Shown here one piece after another: positions 57,201 to 64,000 of a DNA stretch of 64,000 bases (position 1 is the stretch's first letter; every line of letters starts with the position of its first letter). The notes under the pieces were generated by a model. The model was not told where the DNA came from and searched no databases. It saw only the letters and a list, made by a program, of their open reading frames with translations. The position numbers and the translations under genes are program-made. The stretch comes from an uncultured Bacteroidales bacterium (lineage in GTDB: Bacteria > Bacteroidota > Bacteroidia > Bacteroidales > Muribaculaceae): positions 26,469-90,468 of the forward strand of contig CADAFP010000012.1 of assembly GCA_902787185.1 (NCBI GenBank), in the 5' to 3' direction.

Positions 57201-57447
57201 TGCTCCTGTTGTGGATGCAGTAGTTGCTGCTGCCGGTGCGGGAGATGGTGACGTTGGTCAGCGTGAGCGTGTTGGTCGAGTAGGTGTAGGTGATCGTGCC
57301 GCTCTTGAGGTCAGTGATATCACTGGCAGTGTAAGTATAATCCTTGTCACACTTGCAATCTTTGCCGGCTATGTTGATGGGGTCGGCTGCCTGTGCTGCC
57401 AGCGTGGCCAGCAGCACCGTCAAGAAAAAAGTCAAGAATCTGTTCAT
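54253..57447 (-). CDS. LRR surface protein with dockerin-like repeats, joined to Fib_succ_major
   Basis: A 1064-residue exported protein from ATG 57447 (MNRFLTFFLTVLLATLAAQA), not the open frame to 57531. After a carbohydrate-repeat-like N-terminal region (about 20-250) come some 25 internalin-type LRRs (L-T-x-L-x-V-x-x-N-T-A-L-x-x-L-x-C). A C-terminal pair of dockerin-like repeats (GDVDGDGNVTVADVTALIDL and ADADGDGRLTIADGTAMIDY) follows. It then reads a short out-of-family tail (WPPRPIHTSRLTWVCLAAR) up to 54253, which is the Fib_succ_major region in the wrong frame. It is one of several tandem paralogues on this strand, with a -7 element at 57536-57529. Confidence 0.9.
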   Translation of the reverse strand: MNRFLTFFLTVLLATLAAQAADPINIAGKDCKCDKDYTYTASDITDLKSGTITYTYSTNTLTLTNVTISRTGSSNYCIHNRSKKGLTVKFVGTCNLTAEGRVIRDQSGGTNYLEAASGVTVNLKSTGDGAIYVRDNTTLWIQGPGTYNITGPKNGAIAGHGSWNATTSDPATTDYINFYNVTAIVTGAQSSLLGLKNVSFGSSCNVTLKATNNSSYPVTRQIKGCSFTNGNVILAPWGAEYSSSSESIVLNGSKVYNQDIVVSPNYALLLNSTNFPDANFRNAMLALYPKGYLTTTELNNLTYLNVAGKSISNMTGIEKLTKLKDLRCYNNSFTSLNLNSNTALTYLDCAPNTNLTSLSIGNCTNLETLTCYNTGISSLSLSNLSKLKSLSCYNTKLTGLTVSNKSYLTSVNCSNCTSLTSLYCTSNSSLTTLNVTGNTTMTYLSCSDNSNLSSITGLAGCSALKKIYCYSTGITDLSAVNSLSNLETLYCADTKISSLTLTNKSKLTEVYCYDCPQLTTVSIYGNSALTTLTNIDCPALTTLYCPNNNLNAISVSGCTALNYLSCYGNSSLPYITDLYRCTALKEIYCYNTSISNLGDCNNLSNLVKLHCYGTKITQLTLTNKSKLTEVYCYNNPSLTTANIYSNSALTTLDVRNCTALTALTCSLDKLTTLNVTGNTALQTLNCCYNYNLATITGLANCTAITELQCFSCALTDLSACNRMNNLQKLYCYSNKLTSLTLTNKTKLSHVEAQTNSLLTTAEVASNSALKTLNISNCTALNTLSCNNNALTTLNVSGNTALTSLQCYRNSLTSLDVSTLTNLTHLNCQNNQLTSLNVTNNALLQSLYCDDNKLTSLNVSGKTALTRIQCFDNQLTSLNVQGCSALYILHCEDNKLTSLSVQGCTALRYLDCYLNNITGDGMTTLVNSLPMCTSSDPGTMTLQWYYDEGNVINAAQCATARAKYWNPRRYDGSNYIDIVFESIRGDVDGDGNVTVADVTALIDLILAGGATVDTYPAADADGDGRLTIADGTAMIDYLLHGAWPPRPIHTSRLTWVCLAARCGRR

Positions 57448-57528
57448 AACGAAAATTGATTTATAGGTGAATAATTGACAATTTAATAGGGTCTTCACCT
57501 TATGGTGGCCTTGAGGATTACTCACCCG

Positions 57529-57536
57529 CAAAGATA
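57529..57536 (-). promoter_or_regulatory. -7 promoter element of the 57.4-kb LRR gene
   Basis: TATCTTTG on the minus strand; TTG plus a T run lies about 20 bp upstream. The start would give a leader of about 75 bases to ATG 57447. Confidence 0.55.
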
Positions 57537-57643
57537 TGCAAATATTTTAAAAAAAACAACAAGAAAAAGCAGGAAATGACAAAACAACAATGGAGGCGCG
57601 GTTTCACGTCTCCATGATGAGGTTGCCATAAAAAGCCGACAAT

Positions 57644-59380
57644 CTACTCTCCAAACAGTATCAGGTCGATGAGGGTGGTCACGTCAACGACATTAATCTC
57701 GCCGTCAAGGTTGACATCAGCTTCTGGATTGGCCTCGGCGGTAGCGGTCCCGCTCAGTATGAGGTCAATCAGCATACTCACGTCGTTGATGCCTATCATG
57801 CCATTGCCGTCGAGGTCACCGGGCAAGGTGACCGTCATGGTTTCCCATTGATATCCGTTGTACTTCTTGGCCTGCCAATACTTGCGCTGAGCAACGGCAA
57901 TCTGTGCGTCGGTTATCGTGTTGCCCTCACCGTCTTTATCAATGACATACAGACTGCCGGGTTCATTAGCCGAACGCTTGGGCAGACTGTTCACCAGCGC
58001 GGTCATGCCGTCGCCAGTGATTTTATTGCGGGTGCAGGTGACATCATTGAGGGCGTCACAGCCTGTCACTTCCAGCCAGGACAAGTCATTCTTGATGCAG
58101 GAAAGTCTGGTCAACGAGGGGCAGGACTCGCAATAGAGAGTGTTGAGCAGCGCATTATTATAGACCCAAATCTCAGTCAGATAGGGGCAATTCGAGAGAT
58201 TGATGCTATAGAGCGTGGCCTTGCCAGACACCGAGAACGTATGCAAGTAGTTGTTGTTGGCGACAACCCTATTGATGTCAGGCATCTGGTCAATGGCGCT
58301 CAGGTCTTCAATCCTGTTGTTGTGGCAGTCAATCATAGTGATGGCAGTGCAGTCTTCCAGATTAGAGATCTGGGCAATGCTGTTGTTGTAGCATTCGAGC
58401 CTGGTGAGACTGGTGCATCCCTGCACATACAGCGACAGCAGCTGGTTGTCATTGCAGTAGAGTTCCTGCAGTTGGGCCTTGCCCTCCAGATTGAGCGACT
58501 TGAGGTTATTTCCCTTGCAATAAAGTTTCTGCAGTGCGTTCAGTGCCGACACGTCGAGCGTGGTCAACTGGTTGTTGGAACAGTTGAAAAATGTCAATTG
58601 GGTAAACGGCGATACGTCGAGGGTGGTAAATGCGCAATTGTCCATGACAAGCATCGTGAGCCCCGTGCAATCGGTCAGGCCGGTGATGCTCGACAAGTTG
58701 TAATTGAGGTAGCACCACAGCTGCTTCATCGCCGTGCAGCCCGTCAGGTCAAGCGTGGTGAGGGCGTTGTAGGCACAGTTCACTCCGGTCAGCGATGGGT
58801 TATTCCTGGCGATGAGTGACGTCAGGTTGTGATAGTTACTGATCACCAGCGTGGTCAACTCTGTGTTGCCCGAGCAGTCGATGGTCTGCAAGGCCGAGGT
58901 GGATGCTGTCGGCAACTGGTTTAACGACTTGAACTGGTTGTTGTAGCAGTAGAATTTCTCGAGCTTACTGAGAAAATACATCCTGAGTTCAGTGAGTTTG
59001 TTGTTGCCACAGTCGAGATAGGTGAGGTTGGTGTTGTTGTTCACATTGAGCGCATGCAGGTTATTGTTCGAGCATGACAGGCTCGTGAGCTCGGTGTTCA
59101 TCTTCAGGTCAAGCGAGACGATGATGTTGTTGCTGCAGTTCAAGGTCTGCAGGCCCGTCAGCAGTTCCACACCCTGCATCGAGAGAATGCCCTTGTTCTG
59201 GACATCCAGCTCGGTCAGCTCATCGACCTGGGCCGTGGTCATGTGGCCGTCGGGGTAAAGAGAGAGCATGTGATTTCTAAAGTTTGCATCGGGAAAGGTG
59301 GTTGTGTTGATGTCAACATCAGCCTGAGCGGCCATCGTGGCCAGCAACATGAGCATGAGAGAGAACAATGACTTTTTCAT
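57644..59380 (-). CDS. LRR surface protein with dockerin-like repeats
   Basis: A 578-residue exported protein from ATG 59380 (MKKSLFSLMLMLLATMAAQA). About 15 internalin-like LRRs (L-T-x-L-x-C-x-N-N) follow. A C-terminal 65-residue region carries two dockerin-like repeats (GDLDGNGMIGINDVSMLIDL and ADVNLDGEINVVDVTTLIDL). NLPDANFRNHMLSLYPDGHM-like segments near the N terminus are shared with the neighbouring paralogue at 54253. It is likely a surface adhesin or cohesin-linked protein. Its promoter lies at 59553-59582 and a leader hairpin at 59455-59503. Confidence 0.92.
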   Translation of the reverse strand: MKKSLFSLMLMLLATMAAQADVDINTTTFPDANFRNHMLSLYPDGHMTTAQVDELTELDVQNKGILSMQGVELLTGLQTLNCSNNIIVSLDLKMNTELTSLSCSNNNLHALNVNNNTNLTYLDCGNNKLTELRMYFLSKLEKFYCYNNQFKSLNQLPTASTSALQTIDCSGNTELTTLVISNYHNLTSLIARNNPSLTGVNCAYNALTTLDLTGCTAMKQLWCYLNYNLSSITGLTDCTGLTMLVMDNCAFTTLDVSPFTQLTFFNCSNNQLTTLDVSALNALQKLYCKGNNLKSLNLEGKAQLQELYCNDNQLLSLYVQGCTSLTRLECYNNSIAQISNLEDCTAITMIDCHNNRIEDLSAIDQMPDINRVVANNNYLHTFSVSGKATLYSINLSNCPYLTEIWVYNNALLNTLYCESCPSLTRLSCIKNDLSWLEVTGCDALNDVTCTRNKITGDGMTALVNSLPKRSANEPGSLYVIDKDGEGNTITDAQIAVAQRKYWQAKKYNGYQWETMTVTLPGDLDGNGMIGINDVSMLIDLILSGTATAEANPEADVNLDGEINVVDVTTLIDLILFGE

Positions 59381-59454
59381 TTCTCCTAAAAAAAAATTTA
59401 ATAACATAGGTGCCTCTTAAGTCCCCGGAATGAGGCGTTTACCTTCTTGAAAAA

Positions 59455-59503
59455 CATAAAAAAGCGCAGGGACTTTGTCTGCCCGCAAGTGGCATGGCGC
59501 TTT
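59455..59503 (-). terminator. Leader terminator (attenuator-like) upstream of LRR gene
   Basis: On the minus strand AAAGCGC (59503-59497) pairs with GCGCTTT (59467-59461), then TTT. It lies between the promoter at 59553-59582 and the ATG at 59380, so it would stop the transcript early unless an alternative fold forms. Confidence 0.5.
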
Positions 59504-59552
59504 CATTTAAAACTGAAATGGCTCACCAGGACAGCCCCGATAAACCACGCCA

Positions 59553-59582
59553 CAAAAGTAGTATAAAAAACCAATATACAAA
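59553..59582 (-). promoter_or_regulatory. Promoter upstream of the 59.4-kb LRR gene
   Basis: On the minus strand TTTG (59582-59579), 18 bases and TACTTTTG (59560-59553) match the consensus. It gives a long leader of about 165 bases to ATG 59380. Confidence 0.7.
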
Positions 59583-59654
59583 ATTAGAGACCTTAAAAAA
59601 CGCAAGCCCAATCCATCATCAATCTAATTTTCAACAAGTTAACACGCAGAAAAC

Positions 59655-59703
59655 AGGAAGATAGTGGAGGCGCAACAGCAACATGCCGCTGCGCCTCCAC
59701 TAT
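59655..59703 (-). terminator. Terminator of the 59.7-kb BspA-like gene
   Basis: ATAGTGGAGGCGCA (59661-59674) and TGCGCCTCCACTAT (59690-59703) form a perfect 14-bp stem, followed on the minus strand by CTTCCTGTTTTC. It lies 36 bp after the stop at 59739. Confidence 0.8.
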
Positions 59704-59738
59704 GGGGAAGCCCCGAAAAGCCCATCGCTTGACGAGAC

Positions 59739-62700
59739 CTACATGATAATATCCATGAGGGCTGTCACGTCCGCGATGGAGATTTCTCCATCGCCGTCAA
59801 CGTCAGCAGCAGGATAGTCCTGGACAGAGGCTGCTCCACTCAAAATCAAGTCAATAATGGCAGTCACATCGCCGATGGTGATATGGCCGTCACCATCCAC
59901 GTCACCTGGCTTTACCGTCATCAGACCTGTGACAACGACGTTGTCCACGGCAAAGTAGTCGCCCGTGGGATTGACGCTGCTATCCTTGTCGTAGGCCCAC
60001 GTCAGGATGTGGGTACCGGCACTGAGTTGGGCGGTATAGTACTCCCAGTCGTTGTCTCGGGCGCCGTACTTGAACATCTGCGACGCGTCAATCAAGAAGT
60101 AGCAGCAGTCATAGTTTGAGCCCTCGCCCCATGCCTTGAAGTCAAACGACACGCTGCCGCCACTACTGCCTATCGTGACGGTGGCCGTCATTATCGACAG
60201 GCTGCCGTGGACGCCGTTGTTGCCCGACACGGCAAAGGTGCGTCCGTCCTCGACCGCGTTGGTCCATGGATACTCATCACCGGTTATGAACTCGATGTCA
60301 CCGCTGGTGCCGGTCAGGGCATGCTCCAGATGGGGTTGCAACGTGGAGAAACTCGTCCAGGAGGTCATCCCTACCTGATAGGCACTGATCGACTCCTTGG
60401 GGACAAACAGCGTGGCTGCGCTATAGGTACCATCGCTGAACGTGGTGTTCTCATCTAACGTGGGAGGGGTATCGGCCAAGCACGTTACAGCCTTCAAGCC
60501 TGTACATCCATAGAAAGCCATGTAACCAATGGAAGTCACTGAAGATGGAATTGTCAATCTCGTCAACGCATAACAATTGAGGAACGAGTAGTTGCCGATG
60601 TTCTTCAATGAGTTGGGCAGTGTCACACTCGTCATGCCTGAACATCCTGAAAAGGCGAGCACCCCAATGTCAGTCACCGAGTTGGGGATTACCACCGACT
60701 TCAGTGATAAACATCCAAAAAACGCGCGTGAGCCGATGGATGTCACCGTGCCAGGTATCGTCACGCTTGTCAAGTCCATGCTTCCATCGAAAGCACTGGA
60801 ACCGATGCCGGTCACCTGATAGGTCACGTTGCCATAGGTCACGCTACTGGGAATCACCACGTTGCCACTATAGGTGCCGCTGCTTCCGTATGATCTGGTC
60901 ACCTCGACGGTGCCGTCGTCCTTGTGGATGTAATAGATGCCATTGACAGAGAAGGTGTAGGGTATTTCCTGGATGCTCGTGAAGTTCTTCCAGCCGTCGG
61001 CGGCCTGGTAGGCGCTCAAGGTGCCCTTGGGAACGTACAGCGCCACCGTGCTGTAGTGGTTGCTGGTAAAGGCACTGGAATAGAGAGTGGGCGGCGTCAA
61101 GGCCCAGCAGTCGACAATCGTCAAGGCCGGGCAACTGGCAAACGCGTCAGAGCCGATGTAGTTGACGCCCGCTCCCAGCGACACGCTCTTCAGTGACGAG
61201 CACATCCTGAAGGTCTCCTTGCCGATACGGGTGACCTTGTCGGGAATGGTGATGCTTGTAAAGGTAGTGCATGCCCTGAAGGCGCCATCGCCCAGATAGG
61301 TGAGCCCGCTGGGAAGCGCCAAGTTCGTCAGATTGTAACTGTAAGAGAAGGCATACGCACCGATGAAGGTCACCGACGCGGGAATCGTCAGGCTCGTCAG
61401 CCCTGTGCAGAACGAAAAGGCATTTGACCCGATTTCGGTCAACGAGTTGGGAAGCGTCAGGCTGGTCAGGCCACGGCACGACTCAAACGCGCCATCGCCC
61501 AGGTAGGTAATCGTGCTGGGTAGCGTCACGCCCGTCAGGTTGCTGCTATTGGCAAAGCATTGACGGCCGACGCCGGTCACCGTGTAGGTCTTGCCGCCGT
61601 AGGACACGCTGCTGGGAACCGTGACGTTGCCGCTGTAGGTCGCCGTCGATTGCAACTTGGGAACCACCTCAACGGTGTTCTCGCCAGTGATGTGATAGTA
61701 GAAACCGTTCACAACAAAGTCGTAGGTCTCTTCAAGGATAGACAAGAATTCCTTCCACCAGTTGGTGCTCTCGTAGGCACTGCGGCAGCCCATGGGAACA
61801 ATGAGTTTGCACCAGGTGCCGTCGATGGTATAGACACTTTCGTCAAACACCGTACGGGCGGCCATCACGGGAGGCGTCACCGCCTTGCACTTGACTTCAG
61901 CCAGCGGGCAACCGGTAAACGCCTGGTCCCCGATGCTGCTCACCGAGGAGCCTATCGTCACGCTGGCCAACGACGAGCAATTATTGAATGCCCCCTCCCC
62001 GATTGTAGTTACCGAGTTGGGGATGGTCACGCTGGTCAAGGACGAGCAATCTTCGAACGCCACATCGTCAATCTTCGTCACCGAATTGGGAATCGTCACG
62101 CTCGTCAAAGCGGAGCAACCGTAAAACGTCCACTTTTCGATGGTGGTCACCCGGTTGGGGATGGTCACACTCGTCAGGCTCGAGCAGTTAAAAAAGGCTT
62201 GAACACCGATGGTGGTCACCGAATTGGGAATCGACACACTCTTCATGTGAATGCACCCATAAAATGCGACGCCCTCGATAGTGGTCACCGAATTGGGAAT
62301 CGTCACGCTCGTCAAGCCCCAGCAATAGTCAAATGCAGCAACGTCAATGAGTGTCACCGTGTTCGGGATGTTGATACTAGTCATATCCTTACAATAATTG
62401 AACGCTCTCCGACCGATGGCAGTGACTGTGTAAGTCTTGGTGCCAAAGGTCACGCTGCTGGGAATATAGACGCTGCCCGTGTAGGTGGTCCTCGAAAAGT
62501 AATACGGATTGTCGTCCCACACAGTCTCCATCTCAAACGTCACCTCGACAGTGTTGGTGCCCGTGACGGTGTAATAGATGCCGTCCTTGAAAAAGTCATA
62601 GACATGGTCTGCTTCATCCTTACTGTAGAGCCAGTAGTCGGCGTCCTGATAGGAGTTCAAGCACCCCTTGGGCACAAGCAGGATGGCACTGCATGGGTAG

Positions 62701-63239
62701 TCGAACGTGTTTTCACAAATCGTGGGCGGCGTGGTGGCCATGCACGTCACGCTTGTCAGGTTCTGGGCACCATTAAACGCTTTATGGCCGATGTAACTCA
62801 CCATGTTGCCGATTTTGATGCTTCTCAAACCAGAATTAGAAAAGGCCCTGTCCTCGATGACGTTCACCGAATTGGGAATGACGAGGTTATACAGACCAGA
62901 GCAACCCCAAAACGCATCTACACCGATGCGTTTTATGGAACTCGGGATGTAAACACTCGTTAAATTTTCGGGTGGGTTTTCATTATTACCGTTACCGCCA
63001 ATAAAAAATGCAAAAGCCCCTTCGCCGATGGCGGTCACTGTGTAGGCTGTGCCGCCATAGGTCACACTGATGGGGATAGTGACGCTGCCAGTGTAACAGC
63101 CATAATGGTCATGGGTCACCTCGACGGTGTTGGCGCCCGTGATGTTGTAATAGATGCCGCCTGATTTAAAGCTGTAGGCTTGGGCCCCGAGGGCTGTGGC
63201 CAGCAGCAGCAATGCCAGTGTCAATAGTTTTGTTCTCAT
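59739..63239 (-). CDS. Large BspA-like LRR_5 surface protein with dockerin-like repeats
   Basis: A 1166-residue exported protein from ATG 63239 (MRTKLLTLALLLLATALGAQA). It contains four blocks of LRR_5 repeats (I-P-N-S-V-T-x-I-G-x-x-A-F), each opened by a short beta domain (F-K-S-G-G-I-Y-Y-N-I-T-G-x-N-T-V-E-V). A jelly-roll-like region (SGGSVSFDFKAWGEGSNYDC) and two C-terminal dockerin-like repeats (DVDGDGHITIGDVTAIIDLI and DVDGDGEISIADVTALMDII) follow. It is close in layout to the plus-strand gene at 41272. It is likely a surface adhesin. Confidence 0.93.
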   Translation of the reverse strand: MRTKLLTLALLLLATALGAQAYSFKSGGIYYNITGANTVEVTHDHYGCYTGSVTIPISVTYGGTAYTVTAIGEGAFAFFIGGNGNNENPPENLTSVYIPSSIKRIGVDAFWGCSGLYNLVIPNSVNVIEDRAFSNSGLRSIKIGNMVSYIGHKAFNGAQNLTSVTCMATTPPTICENTFDYPCSAILLVPKGCLNSYQDADYWLYSKDEADHVYDFFKDGIYYTVTGTNTVEVTFEMETVWDDNPYYFSRTTYTGSVYIPSSVTFGTKTYTVTAIGRRAFNYCKDMTSINIPNTVTLIDVAAFDYCWGLTSVTIPNSVTTIEGVAFYGCIHMKSVSIPNSVTTIGVQAFFNCSSLTSVTIPNRVTTIEKWTFYGCSALTSVTIPNSVTKIDDVAFEDCSSLTSVTIPNSVTTIGEGAFNNCSSLASVTIGSSVSSIGDQAFTGCPLAEVKCKAVTPPVMAARTVFDESVYTIDGTWCKLIVPMGCRSAYESTNWWKEFLSILEETYDFVVNGFYYHITGENTVEVVPKLQSTATYSGNVTVPSSVSYGGKTYTVTGVGRQCFANSSNLTGVTLPSTITYLGDGAFESCRGLTSLTLPNSLTEIGSNAFSFCTGLTSLTIPASVTFIGAYAFSYSYNLTNLALPSGLTYLGDGAFRACTTFTSITIPDKVTRIGKETFRMCSSLKSVSLGAGVNYIGSDAFASCPALTIVDCWALTPPTLYSSAFTSNHYSTVALYVPKGTLSAYQAADGWKNFTSIQEIPYTFSVNGIYYIHKDDGTVEVTRSYGSSGTYSGNVVIPSSVTYGNVTYQVTGIGSSAFDGSMDLTSVTIPGTVTSIGSRAFFGCLSLKSVVIPNSVTDIGVLAFSGCSGMTSVTLPNSLKNIGNYSFLNCYALTRLTIPSSVTSIGYMAFYGCTGLKAVTCLADTPPTLDENTTFSDGTYSAATLFVPKESISAYQVGMTSWTSFSTLQPHLEHALTGTSGDIEFITGDEYPWTNAVEDGRTFAVSGNNGVHGSLSIMTATVTIGSSGGSVSFDFKAWGEGSNYDCCYFLIDASQMFKYGARDNDWEYYTAQLSAGTHILTWAYDKDSSVNPTGDYFAVDNVVVTGLMTVKPGDVDGDGHITIGDVTAIIDLILSGAASVQDYPAADVDGDGEISIADVTALMDIIM

Positions 63240-63322
63240 CTTCGTCAAGTATTTTAATTGGTGAATTATTTCCTTGTTTTTTTACGGCTGACGCCGTGGA
63301 TGGAAACGCACTGGCGTGCGTT

Positions 63323-64000
63323 TTAATTGGCTCTCAGCTGGTCCATGAGGGTTGTCACGTCGCCGATGGTGATGAGGCCGTCGCCACCAGCGTGGTCATG
63401 CCCGCGCCGCTGATGCGGTTCTTGTAACAAGCGAGTGAGAGCATGTAGGGGCAACCTGACACGTTGAGCGAGGTCAACTGATTGTCGGAACAATCAAGGA
63501 ACAACAAAGACGGATTGGGCACGCTCAGCGACGTCAGCCGGTTACTTCCACAGTCGAAATACCACAATTGGGAAAGTGCCGAAACATTAATGCTGGAGAA
63601 GTTGCAGTTATTGATGCGTAAATTTCTCAGTTCAGAGCAACCAGACAGGCCTGGGATGCTCGACAGACCGTGGTTCTCGTTGCACGACAGGAATTCCAGT
63701 CCTGAACAGCCTGTCACGGTAAGCGTGGTCAACGCATTATTGCTGCAATCGAGATTCCACATCTCGGTGCAGTTGCGGCAGGTCAAGACCGACAGTTGCG
63801 GATTATTGGTGATGGTGGCTTCAGCCAAGTCGGGGTTATTGTCGAAATAGAGCGTTGTCAAATTGCTCTTATTGGTCAACGTGAGTTCCGTCAACTTGTT
63901 GTAAGAGCAACTCAGCCCACTCAGTTGGCTCATGCTGTTGACCGCGCTCAGGTCGGTCAATGCACAGTGGTTGCAGTTGATGAAGTCCATGGCTGTGCAA
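63323..64000 (-). pseudogene. LRR/dockerin paralogue with internal deletion, 5' end off window
   Basis: From the right edge the frame reads internalin-like LRRs (LTDLSAVNSMSQLSGLSC) to SGAGMTTLV, then ATASSPSAT and a stop at 63355. One base over, the sequence reads GGDGLITIGDVTTLMDQLRAN and stops at 63323, which is exactly the end of a dockerin-like repeat. In the intact paralogue at 54253 about 110 residues lie between the same two motifs. An out-of-frame deletion has joined them. The gene begins beyond base 64000, so its full length is unknown. Confidence 0.8.

Noticed and set aside
61560-62963. 467-codon plus-strand open frame in the large BspA gene
   Set aside because: Repeats of LRR_5 on the minus strand produce a repetitive mirror frame; no start or signal.

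Overview
The window looks like the chromosome of an anaerobic gut Bacteroidales bacterium, most likely Muribaculaceae or Prevotellaceae. The reasons are: promoters of the Bacteroidetes type (TAnnTTTG at -7, TTTG near -33); weak or absent Shine-Dalgarno sites; periplasmic GH2 and GH125 enzymes; BspA-like leucine-rich-repeat proteins ending in dockerin-like repeats; DUF4468, DUF4954 and DUF6440 proteins; an anaerobic Dcu carrier; and period-7 tandem repeats between genes. No rRNA or tRNA gene was seen.

Layout. (1) 1-9576: a type I-C CRISPR-Cas locus on the minus strand. It holds cas3-cas5-cas8c-cas7-cas4-cas1-cas2, a 168-bp leader and an array of 30 identical repeats that runs off the left edge. 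A putative Cas11c start lies inside cas8c. (2) 9577-10379: a canonical cas promoter and, upstream of it, a three-repeat array whose repeats are those of type V-A (Cas12a) systems. One repeat is intact and two are decayed; no cas12a is present. (3) 10380-18731: a small membrane protein, a secreted FN3-type protein, an M48 protease, a frameshifted CotH gene, a divergent TPR/HTH lipoprotein regulator and a small secreted protein. (4) 18764-32307: mainly minus-strand housekeeping and metabolism: tsaD, a GH2 beta-galactosidase, kdsB, two DUF1016 nucleases flanking a LUD protein, a DedA protein, a CE1-like esterase, a DUF169 protein, a DUF6440 protein, and a Dcu carrier with a porin. (5) 32569-44208: plus strand, with an acyltransferase, a metallophosphoesterase, tex, a structured RNA candidate, a DUF4468 protein, a broken gene, a DUF4143 ATPase, a YefM/YoeB module (minus strand) and a BspA/dockerin protein with a structured leader. 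(6) 44209-53567: acyltransferase, Usp and HTH genes, trkA-trkH, a DUF4954 protein and a GH125 mannosidase. (7) 53723-64000: a tandem minus-strand cluster of LRR/dockerin surface proteins. Two members are broken, one at a C-terminal Fib_succ_major domain and one by an internal deletion at the right edge.

How it fits together: the I-C genes form one operon whose products acquire spacers (Cas1, Cas2, Cas4), process crRNA (Cas5), form Cascade (Cas5, Cas7, Cas8c, Cas11c) and degrade targets (Cas3). The most unusual signal is the Cas12a-type mini-array directly upstream of the I-C promoter. It may be the relic of a second CRISPR system or a retained regulatory guide locus. Secondary signals are two RNA candidates sharing the same 3' terminator module, a YefM operator with two TGTACA boxes 12 bp apart, a three-box operator in a divergent promoter, and a field of tri-nucleotide-loop hairpins near 13.4 kb.
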